From positions 62,001 to 126,000 of the forward strand of contig CBDDBK010000002.1 in NCBI GenBank assembly GCA_965225715.1: a stretch of 64,000 nt of DNA, written 5' to 3'. The stretch's first letter is position 1; each line of letters begins with the position of its first letter. A model generated the notes under the pieces. It did not search any database, was not told where the DNA came from, and saw only the letters and a list, made by a program, of their open reading frames with translations. Below, one piece after another: positions 1 through 10,700 of this stretch. This stretch comes from CBDDBK01 sp965225715. Its GTDB lineage: Bacteria; Bacteroidota; Bacteroidia; Cytophagales; Flammeovirgaceae. A program made the translations under genes and the position numbers.

Positions 1-1
1 A

Positions 2-181
2 AATGTGGTAAAAAGAATAAAAGTAGGTGTTTCAGCCTATAATTTGCTCAACTTTTTTGATTATAACAGCTATGACCCTGAAGTATCCAACTTTGGAAGC
101 GATGCCTTATCTTCCGGCGTAGAGGTAACACCATTTCCTTCTGCCAAAAGGTTTTTCTTTCATTTTAATATAACTTTCTAA
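2..181 (+). CDS. SusC/RagA-type TonB-dependent receptor, C-terminal end (5' part outside window)
   Basis: An open frame runs in from the left edge and encodes the last 59 residues of a protein ending in the motif FFFHFNITF. The residues include YNLLNFFDYNSYDPEV and a DALSSGVEV..PFPSAKR stretch, which is the usual end of SusC/RagA outer-membrane receptors: final beta strands with a terminal aromatic residue. The next gene is a SusD homologue 30 bases downstream, the normal SusC-SusD order. The pair would import a glycan or peptide across the outer membrane. The substrate cannot be read from what is present. Only the 3' end is visible. Confidence 0.8.
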   Translation, partial: NVVKRIKVGVSAYNLLNFFDYNSYDPEVSNFGSDALSSGVEVTPFPSAKRFFFHFNITF

Positions 182-211
182 ATATTTTAATCTTTTAAAA
201 ATATATACAAT

Positions 212-1543
212 ATGAAATTTCAATCAATTTTACTTCTTATATTTCTATCTATTTTGAACTTTACGGCTTGTGAAGTAGAAGAAACAATAGATCTTAATGG
301 AGCTAGTTTAGACCTTATCGTTAATAATGCTCAATTAAGTGATATTCAGAGTTTAGCTACAGGTATAGAATCTGCCATGCGTATACGCTTAGGTACTTAT
401 TATGACGTAGTTTCTTTAATAGGCCGGGAATATTATAGAGTTTCTAACTCTGATCCCAGATTTACAGGCGATATTTTAGGTAGAGGAACTTCTACTATAG
501 ATAACAATACCTTCTATACAACAGGTCCTTTTGGTGCTCGATATAATGTAATAAAAAATTGTAATATTACTTTAGAAGCTATTAATAATACTTCGGCTGC
601 CTTGTCAGATATAGAAAAAAATAGCATTAGAGGCTTTGTACAGACTATACAGGCATACTCATTATTATTAGTTTTAAACCAACAATACAATAATGGAGTT
701 CGTTTAGATGTTGCTGACCCTGATAATTTAGGTGACTTTGTATCCTTAGAAGCTTCTTTAACAGGCATAAAAAGTTTATTAGATGCCTCTTATGCTTTAT
801 TGCAAACTTCTGATGCTGATGCAAGCTTTATTTTAGATCTTTCCAGTGGTTTTGTTAATTTTGATGATCCTGCTTTAGATGCTAAAGTTAGTGATTTAGC
901 TAAATTTAACAGAGCAATAGCAGCTCGAGTAGCCTTATATCAAAACGATCTTCCTGAAGTTTTAGATGCCTTAACAAATTCATTTATAGATTTTGATGGC
1001 GATTTAAATACAGGCGTTTCACATACCTTTTCTACTGCCGGTGGTGATCAACTTAACCCTTTGTTTTATGCTCCAAATTCAAATGGAGAGACTATAATTG
1101 TACACCCTGATTTTATTGCAGATACTTTAGCCGGTGATACCCGTATAAATAAAGTTAGTAAAAGAACTGCAACTCTAACTTTCGATGACTTGAGTAGTGA
1201 TTATGATTTGGCAGTGTATGCCTCCACATCTACACCTATTCCGATTATTCGAAATGAAGAATTAATCCTTATCTATGCCGAAGCCAATAGAACTTCAAAT
1301 ACTGCTGAAGCTGTTAGAGCTATTAATATTGTGCGTAATGCGGCAAATATAGGTGATTATACAGGGGCAACAAGCCCAGAGGCTTTACTTACCGAAATTT
1401 TGTTTCAAAGGCGCTATTCTTTATTAGGCGAAGGGCATCGTTGGATAGATGCACGTAGACATGACTTGTTAAATACCTTACCTATAGATAGAGAAGACGA
1501 CGATGTGTTCATAGAATTTCCAAGACCAGCGACTGAAAATTAG
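212..1543 (+). CDS. SusD/RagB family outer-membrane nutrient-binding lipoprotein
   Basis: This 443-residue protein starts with a lipoprotein signal peptide (hydrophobic residues 5-18, lipobox FTAC with the lipidated cysteine at 20). It ends with the motif LLGEGHRWIDARR, which is typical of the SusD/RagB C-terminal domain. SusD proteins are surface lipoproteins that form the lid of the SusC channel and bind the incoming oligomer. It lies directly after the SusC end, probably in one transcript. It is somewhat short for the family (often 450-600 residues), so a peptide- or small-glycan-binding role is possible. No hydrolase gene lies downstream to show the substrate. Confidence 0.88.
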   Translation: MKFQSILLLIFLSILNFTACEVEETIDLNGASLDLIVNNAQLSDIQSLATGIESAMRIRLGTYYDVVSLIGREYYRVSNSDPRFTGDILGRGTSTIDNNTFYTTGPFGARYNVIKNCNITLEAINNTSAALSDIEKNSIRGFVQTIQAYSLLLVLNQQYNNGVRLDVADPDNLGDFVSLEASLTGIKSLLDASYALLQTSDADASFILDLSSGFVNFDDPALDAKVSDLAKFNRAIAARVALYQNDLPEVLDALTNSFIDFDGDLNTGVSHTFSTAGGDQLNPLFYAPNSNGETIIVHPDFIADTLAGDTRINKVSKRTATLTFDDLSSDYDLAVYASTSTPIPIIRNEELILIYAEANRTSNTAEAVRAINIVRNAANIGDYTGATSPEALLTEILFQRRYSLLGEGHRWIDARRHDLLNTLPIDREDDDVFIEFPRPATEN

Positions 1544-1557
1544 ATGAAATAGATAAC

Positions 1558-1608
1558 ATAGACTCTATATTTTTGTACATAACAAAATTTTGACAATATA
1601 GAGTCTAT
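1558..1608 (+). terminator. Perfect 13-bp inverted repeat after the susD gene
   Basis: The arms 1558-1570 and 1596-1608 are exact reverse complements (atagactctatat and its complement). The 25-base loop holds a second short inverted repeat, ttttgt/acaaaa. It starts 15 bases after the SusD stop codon. It could be a transcription terminator or an mRNA-stabilising hairpin. The right arm has no long U run, so a strict rho-independent terminator is not proven. Confidence 0.45.
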
Positions 1609-1716
1609 TAAACCTCTTTAGACCTTTGCACCATTTGATGTAATAAAATTTTGATTATCAGTGTTTTATAAAAAATTTAACGACTTGATTATAAAATAGT
1701 TATAAAAAAAAGATCC

Positions 1717-4700
1717 ATGTATAAAAATAGAAAAAAATCAAAGTTTTTTAATTTTAAAAAATTAGTATTCGTATTAGGTATTTCTTTATCCCTATTTTTT
1801 TTAAAGAGTGTTAGACAAATTGAAAACGTTAATCAAGCTACAGAAAATTATAATTTTTTGAAGTCTTTAGATTCGAGTTTTTATGGACCATTTTTAAAAT
1901 CCAGAAAAGGAACTAAACAAAAGATTTCTCCGGTCAGCTTAGATTCTGATTTTAAGAAACAAAGTTCTAAAAATAATTTAAGTCAAGTAGCTTACACTCA
2001 AAATTTGCGACCTTCTGGTTTTCTCGAAAATAAAGGACAAATTCTTGATACGTCTTTAAATTTTGTTCTTGAAAGAAAAGGTTTAACCTTCCTACTCCAA
2101 AAGAACGGTTTTACTTACGGCTTAAACTATATCAAATCTACAGATGCTGGGCAAAAACGGATTCGAAACAATATTGCTGTTCAACTTTTAGACGCTAATC
2201 CAAACCCGAAAATAAGCACAGCTGGAAAAAGCAAAGACAAACGTCATTATCTTACGGCTTCAGCTAGGGCTAAAAACGTACATCATTATCAAGAAGTGGT
2301 TTATCATGATATTTATCCGCATATCGATTTAGTTTTTGAAAGTTATAACCCAACGGCTGAACGGTTTGGCATTAAATACAGTTTTGTATTGCGCCCTGGC
2401 GCAGACCCCAAACAAATTCAACTCGCCTATTCGGGACAAGAAAAGTTAGGCATTAGCGATGGGGGTATTTTTTCGGAATTTAAAACTGTTTTTTCATCGC
2501 GTAAAAAACTAAGAATTAAAACAGCAGGCGGTGAAATTGGCGAGGAAATTAACGAAATATTTACCGTAGAAAAAGGGGGAACTAAAACGCCAGTAGAGGG
2601 TAGTTATAATTCAAAAAATGGAATAGTCGGTTTTGAGCTTGGCAACTACGACAAAACAAAAACTTTAGTTATTGACCCCGACATTATTACAGTCAATCTA
2701 AGGCAAGCAACCTATTACGGTTCAGAAGGAACCGATAGAATTAGATCGGTCACAGCTGATAACAAGGATACTATATATGTGGCTGGAGTTACATCGGGAA
2801 AATCGGCTTTGATGTCTACAGACACTTATCCTTATCCCTATCAAAATATGCCTAATATGCCTATGCCATTAGGAGCAGGTAATAATGATATTATTATAGC
2901 CAAGTTCACACCGGATTTGAATAAATTGGTCAGTGCCACTTATTACGGAGGGAATCAAGATGATGAAGCATTGACTATTGATTTAGATGATGCAGGCAAT
3001 ATTTACGTAGGTGGCTATACATCTTCTACAGATTTACCGACTGAGCAAACGAGCGTAAATTATTCGAGTCAAGGAGGTCAGGATATGGTCGTTGCTAAGT
3101 TTACAAATAATCTCTCTAATTTAAGTTGGGTAGTAGGTTTTGGTGGTTCTGGAAACGAAAGAGTCAATGATTTTGTTGTGGAGGGTTTAAATATTTTTGC
3201 CGTTGGAACAGCAGGGAGCTCAGGATTAAATACAATAGGAAATACACATAGTGGTGGAAGTGATGCTTTTATTTTTAATATAGATAGTATAGATATAGAT
3301 ACAGCTAGAACCTTGGAGTGGGGAAGGTATTATGGAGGTTCTGGAAATGACGAAGGTAATGGGGTAGCTGTTTACAATAATAATGTTTATGCTACTGGAG
3401 TAATCATAAATGGAAGGGATGATAAAGCATTTATAGTCAATTATGGTATTTTAGGGGGCCTAATAAATAGTCAAAATTATGGTCTTTATGGTATAACTTC
3501 AAACGATATTGCTATAGATCAAACTGGTAATTTTTTGGCAATAGTTGGAACAGGTGGTGGAACTGGTTTTAGCCAGGGGTTTAACAGTGCTAATCTCCTC
3601 AATCTTACCCACCAAACGACTTATGGAGGTGGGCCATCGGATGGTTTTTTGATAAAAATAAGAACTTCGGACTTATCAGTGGAATGGTCTTCCTACTATG
3701 GAGGTAGTGCCAATGATGTTTTACAAGCTGTAGAAATAGACTGTAACAATAATATCACTGTGGCAGGTTATTCCCGAAGCGGAAATAACATCGCCGAAAA
3801 TGGTTATATAAATGATACATATAGAGGTGGTGGTTCTAATGCCTCTGACCCTGGTGATGCCATTATGGCAAAATTTACGTCCGAAGGTAGACGCTATTAT
3901 GGAACCTATTTTGGAAATACGGGGGATGAAGAAGGGATAGGTCTTGGTCTGAGTCCAAATGGGAATATTTTACTTTGCGGCGCGACGACAAGTGGAAGTG
4001 GTATTACCTTTAGCTTTAATGGTGTTTCTGTTTATGATAGCATTTATGGAGCTAACCCTCCAGGACAAGATGCTAATAAAGAAGGTATTGTCGGTTTTAT
4101 TTCCGTTTTTTGTGATTTTATCATTACCGATCCACCTCAATCCCAAACCGCCCTTTTGGGTAATAATGTTACTTTTTCGATAGTACCTGATTTATGTCGC
4201 AGCACAGTGACTTACCAGTGGTCAAAAGATGGTAATGTGCTCTCAGATACGACGGGTAATATTTCTGGTTCGCAAACGACTGTGCTTAACCTTACAGCTG
4301 TAACTTTTTCGGATGCAGGGGAATATTGCGTGCGCATCCAGACGGACTGCGGCGATACTATGCTTTGCGACACTTTAGATATTGTAGAACTCAAAGGTAA
4401 TAATGTTTGTTTAGATACAGCTTCCATAGCGGGAACCCCCAGCAGCAATCAAGAGACTATTAAATTAATATTTTCAGACTTGGACTCTAATAATAGTATC
4501 ACTGATGCTCAATATTCTTGGTTTGTTGATCCGCCTTCGGGAGCAACAACTATTCTATCCGGAAGCGTTGGGCCTCCTCCTGACTCTTTGCCTACGGGTT
4601 TTGTAAACGACTTATATGAAATTGAAGTCGCCCCGGATCAAGCTGGTACATATACCTTCACACTTGCTTTACAATATGAAGATAGTCGTAGAAATCCGAC

Positions 4701-7700
4701 AACTGTAAACGATACAACTTCGGTCACAGTCGAAGTTTATCCTTTTCCAAATATTACCAATCTATCACCCAATCCCGATACTATTTGCGAAGGAGACATG
4801 ACCAATATTTCAATTGAAGCGGATATTAATCTTTCACGTGTTGACTGGCAACTTATTGATAATGCGGGCGGAAATATTACGGGAAGTACGATGGGAACAA
4901 TTCAGGGCGATGCTATTATGGGTAACACGACTACTTTTCGCCAAGTTTTCGACTTACAAAATTTGGTTACAATGCCTCAATCCGGACGAGTTGAGTTTAC
5001 CCCTATATCGGCAGGAGGTAATTGTACAGGACCCAAAATGAGCGCTCAAATTATTGTAAAACCCAGACCGGACATAATGATTACTAATGCGCCTTCTACA
5101 GTTTGTAATAATGATACGATTGGCTTTAATGTGAACACCTCATCTGCTTACGTAGGAACAAATTTTACCTGGCAACGTCAAAACGTTACAGGCATTATGC
5201 CTTCGGCATCTAACGGGGCTTTTATAACTTCAGGCTCAATAAGTGAAACGCTTCAAAATACAACCGACGGTGCTTTAGAGGTTGTCTATGAAATTACTGG
5301 AACTTTTGACGGTTGTTCAACTACTGAAAATGTTACCGTTTCGGTGTTACCAAGTGTTGACGTCATGTTAAGTTCTTCGGCAGTTACCATCTGCGATGAT
5401 TCAACGTTTAGTATAGATCTTTCAACCAATGTAACCGACCAAATGTCAGTGGGTTATAAAATAACATCTACCAATAATCCCGATGTTACTGGAGAAATGA
5501 ATGTCCATATTTTTGGTTACGATACAGGGCGAATCTATACTTTTCAAAATACGCTCAATAATTCTTCAGCCAATCCTCAAGATATTATTTATGAAATAGT
5601 TCCTTATCAATTAATAGCTACTGGAGATACATGTTTTGGAAGTCCAGAAAATTTGACGGTTACTGTTCAGCCACATCCGTATTTAATGGTTTCGGATACA
5701 AATGTATGTGATAATCTAGCTTTAAATATAATTCCAAGCAGTAGTACGGTGGGCGCCAATTTTTCTTGGGAAATTATAAATATAAATGGGGCAAACCTTT
5801 CGTCAGGAAATATGACAGGAACTGGTACTATTTCTAATACTTTTTCACTCAACGACCCAACCGCAGAAGGCACAGTCAATTATCGAGTTCGCTCCTTTTT
5901 TATGGGGTGCCCTGGGGATAGCCAAGACATTCAAGTTACTGTTTTACCTCTGCCTCAAGTTGACCTAACTGCCAGTAATATGATGACCATCTGTGGGATA
6001 ACTCCCATTACCTTAACAGCGACAGACATAACAGGTGCTACTTATACTTGGTTTAGAGACGGAACGGTGGTGCCAGGCAGCGCTAATACAATAATGGTTA
6101 GTCAAGGCGGCAACTACAGTGTGGAAGTACAAACGGGAGAAGGTTGTGTGAATTCTAATTCCTTATCGGTTACTCAAACAGATTTAGTTACCATTGATCC
6201 GCTAACGACAACAGGCTCTGCGAATACCTGTTCTTCCGACGGAGTTACCCTTAGCATAAATATCAGAGGAGGTTCAGCTAACTATCAATGGCAAAGACAA
6301 ATAGGAAGTGATTTTGCGAATATCGATGGATCTACAGGCAGTAGTTATATCGCAAATACAGCTGGATCGTATAGGGTCCTTGTCAATCCCGGCACAACAT
6401 GCCAACAAGAATCAAATACTATAGATGTCGTTTTTGCACCCTTGCCAACGGCTGCTATAAACGCAGCGCCAGACACAGTTTGTCCTGAAGAATCACTTGA
6501 TCTTACGGGAACAATAATGACCAATGGAGCGACTATTCAAACCATGCTATGGGAAAGTACGCCATCCAATTTGACTATTCAAAATAACGGAACCTTAACT
6601 CCGACTCTCTTATTCCCCGAAAATAATACAACTGCTCCGATAGATTATACGATCCGTTTTATAGCTGAAACAAATAATGGCTGTTCGGACACAGCAGAAA
6701 TCAATATCAGCCTGCAGCCCCTTCCCCAAGCCAGTTTTACTATAGATACCAGTATTTGTGAAAATACGACATTAACAGCTACCAACATCAGCATCCTATC
6801 CGACACCTACACATGGCAGGTGCTTGATAGCATGGGAATGCGTATAAGTGGAATTTTAAACGATTCTACAGCAGAAAATCCTCTGCTTACTTTCCCTGCA
6901 AATAATTCTACAAATATCATCTTTTATGATGTCATTTTAGAAGCGAAACAAGGGACTTGTAGTGATTTTGATACGGTACGCGCGAATGTTTTCCCACAAC
7001 CTATACTGGTAATTAGTGAGGATACTTCGGATAGTTGTACACCTAAATCTTTGAATTTAAGTAGTTCAATGTCAGATGCCAATGACGGACAAGATTTTGC
7101 CAGTCTAAGGTGGTTAGTAGATGGTGTAGAACAAAGTTCGTCCCAAATGCTTAATTACCCACTTGAAAATACAAGCCATGTTAATCGCACATTTAGAATA
7201 ACTTTAATAGGAGAAACTTTTGTTGGCTGCGTAGATTCTACTTTTATAAACATCACCGTATTTCCCCAGCCCAATGCGACTATCAACGCGATGTCACTTG
7301 AAAATTGTTCGCCTTTTACCATCAACGCAACTGTTATAACCTTAGAGCCCAGAATAAACAGCACTTATCTGTGGGAAGTGCTTAGGGAAGGAACTGTCAT
7401 AGCAACTTCCAATATAATAACTCCACCTACCTACATGATTGATGAGTCTAATGATTCTGTAACTTACCGATTAAGCGTTACAAACGCTTGTGGCACAGAT
7501 AGGGATAGCGTTATTTTTAGAACCATTCCCGATCCTATTCCAGCTTTTACAAGATCAGACTCCACAATTTGTCACAATGAATCCATTACCTTTACCAATA
7601 TGACCACCTTAACAGACGGCATGGATTTGCCAAGCGACGCAACAGTTGAGTGGGATTTTGGAGATGGGGCAACTTCAACCGACCGAAGTCCGAGCCATAT

Positions 7701-10700
7701 TTTTACGAATTCGTCTAATATGATCGATATAACTTATACCGTTACCCTAACAGTGACTTATAAAGGATGTACGAAAAATACTTCTAAGATAGTTACTGTT
7801 CATCCCGAACCTCTCGCCTCTTTTAGCATTGACCCTGCCTGCGCGGGCGATACTATTTTCATAAACAATATGAGTATCGGGAAAGGAAACCTAAGTTACC
7901 TCTGGTCAGCAAGTCCTGCTAGTGGCATTGCCATCTACGACGATACTTCGGAAAATCCTCGAATTGTAGTCAGCGAAATGAGAGATACGAATTTTAGCTA
8001 TAGTATTAGCCTTGAGGTTACTTCTGAAGATTCTTGTGTTAATTCTATAACTGAACAATTGGTCATTTTTGGTCAGCCAACGGCAACTTTTACTATGGAT
8101 ACCAGTATTTGCAGTGCTGATATTATGGCGGTTTCTAACGGGAGTACTTTTGCCGATGCTTATACTTGGCAGGTGCTTGACAGTATGGGCAGCCCCGTAA
8201 CTGGAATTTTAAACGATTCTACAGCAGAAAATCCTCTGCTTACTTTTCCTGCAAATAATTCTACAAATATCATCTTTTATGATGTCATTTTAGAAGCGAA
8301 ACAAGGGACTTGTAGTGATTTTGATACGGTACGCGCGAATGTTTTCCCACAACCTATACTGGTAATTAGTGAAGATACTTCGGATAGTTGTACACCTAAA
8401 TCTTTGAATTTAAGTAGTTTAATGTCCAATTCTAATGATGGAGAAGCTCTCAATGTAGAGTGGTTTGTTGATGGGATTTCGCAAGGTATGGATTCAACTT
8501 TTAACGATATGCTTTATAATACAAGCACAAGCGACCGAATTTATCGAGTCACTTTAGTTGGAGAAACGTCGCAAGGCTGTATAGATTCAACATCTGTAAT
8601 GATTACGGTTTATCCAAATCCGAAAGCAGAATTTACAGCTTCTCAAACGGTGTCTTGCGCCCCTTTTACACTCGATAGTAATCTCATCAACTTGGTAGAT
8701 TATCCTGATGCGAATTCAAATTATTTATGGCAGGTTATTGATAGTTCGGGAATGGTTATTGATTCTTCAAATACAATGCTTCCTCCGACCCATATCATTA
8801 TGGATCCTTTTGATTCAGTTATTCTTCGCTTGATTTCTTTTTCTGCTTCTGCTAAAGGTTGTGGCAATGACACTTTTAATGTGGTATTTAGAACCTTACC
8901 GGATCCCATTCCCGATTTTACAAGATCAGATTCTGCCATTTGTCATAATGAATCCATTACCTTCACCAATATGACCACCTTAACAGACGGCATGGATTTG
9001 CCAAGCGACGCAACAGTTGAGTGGGATTTTGGAGATGGGGCAACTTCAACCGACCGAAGTCCGAGCCATATTTTTACGAATTCGTCTAATATGATCGATA
9101 TAACTTATACCGTTACTCTTTTTGTTGATTATCAAGGGTGCGTAGATTCTGTTTCTAAAGATGTTACCATTTATCCTGCGCCCCGTGTGGATTTTCAAAT
9201 TTCAAACGTTTGCGGGGGAGACAGCGTTCAAGTGGTCAATAATAGTTTTGGAAAAGGAAATTTGCATTATTTCTGGTCAGCAACTCCTTCCACAAGTATT
9301 ACTTTCAATAATGATACGTTGGAAGAACCCACAATTTCGATTATGACCAGCAGTAATTCAGACCTTACTTTTGATATTACTCTCATTGTAGAATCTGAAG
9401 ATTCTTGCACAAGCTCACTAACGCAGGAATTATTGGTTTTTGGAGACCCAACAGCAAGCATACAAGGCGATTCTATTTTATGTAAGAACATAGAAACCCG
9501 CTTTCAAAGTCTCGCTCCCTCTGTTTCTTCTGATTTAGCCCCAGATGCTTTTTATATTTGGAACTTTGGAGATGGCAATCAAGATACTATAGATGCACCT
9601 GAACGCGTTGTCGATCATACCTATTTGGATACAGGTGTTTATAATGTTATGTTAACTGTCATTAATACAGCTGGTTGTGTGAATATAGATAGTTTTAGGG
9701 TTTGTGTAATTGATGTTCCTGATGCAGATTTTACAAAAACATTGATTTCTTTTGAAAATGATTCGTTCACAGTTCGAGATTCTGTTCAGGGTAAAAGCAA
9801 TGATGAGATATGTGGTCCCATTGTAGGTTTAAAAGTCAGTGATTTGAGCTTTACTTACGATAAGGCAGGTGTTAATACCAGCTATTTATGGGATTTTGGA
9901 AATGGACAGACCAGCACACTTAAAAGTCCACCGACCATTTATTATGAGCAAGATGACCATGCTTCTATAACTTATCTGATAACCTTAACTTTAGATGATG
10001 GTTTTTGTGGCAGCCATAGTATCCAAGATACAATTACTATATTTCCAAGTCCTAAGGCTCGTCTTAATTTTGAACTTCAACAGGCCTGTGATGAGATTCC
10101 AATTTCCATTTTTAACAATAGCGTCGGTTTGCCAACCCAGTATATCTACGATTTTGGTGATGGAAGTCCTATGTTTACGACCAACGATAGTCGGACCATT
10201 GATCATATTTTTCCGGGCACAGCAGGAAAAGACACGACTTATACTGTTACGCTTATAGCTCAAAATACCTGCGGTTCCGATACCATTCGACAATCTATAA
10301 GAGTTATTCCTAACGACATGAGTGCCGACATATCCATAGAATCGCCAGATGGATTTTTCTGTAAAAATCAAAATATTACCTTTATCGCTAATGGTTTTCT
10401 TGATTCGACAGCTCAATTGACTTGGCATTTCGGAAACGGAAACGTCTTTACCCAAGAAGATACCGTTATCTACAGTTATCCCCAAGCTGGCACCTATCAA
10501 GTCATTTTAGAAATTTTTATTCCCGTTTGTAACGATACGGATCTCGATACTATCGAGATTGTTATTCAAGATAGTCCGGATATAGACTTTAGCATGCCTG
10601 CTTCAATATGTTTTAATAGCCCACTTAACATTGAGAATACAGGGAATATTCAGTCTGTCAATACGGTATGGAATATGGGAGACGGAACGGAATATACAAA

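Noticed and set aside
9991..10500. A 169-codon frame antisense to the giant surface protein gene
   Set aside because: It lies wholly within a well-supported coding region, shows no domain or start signal, and is expected by chance in so long a gene.
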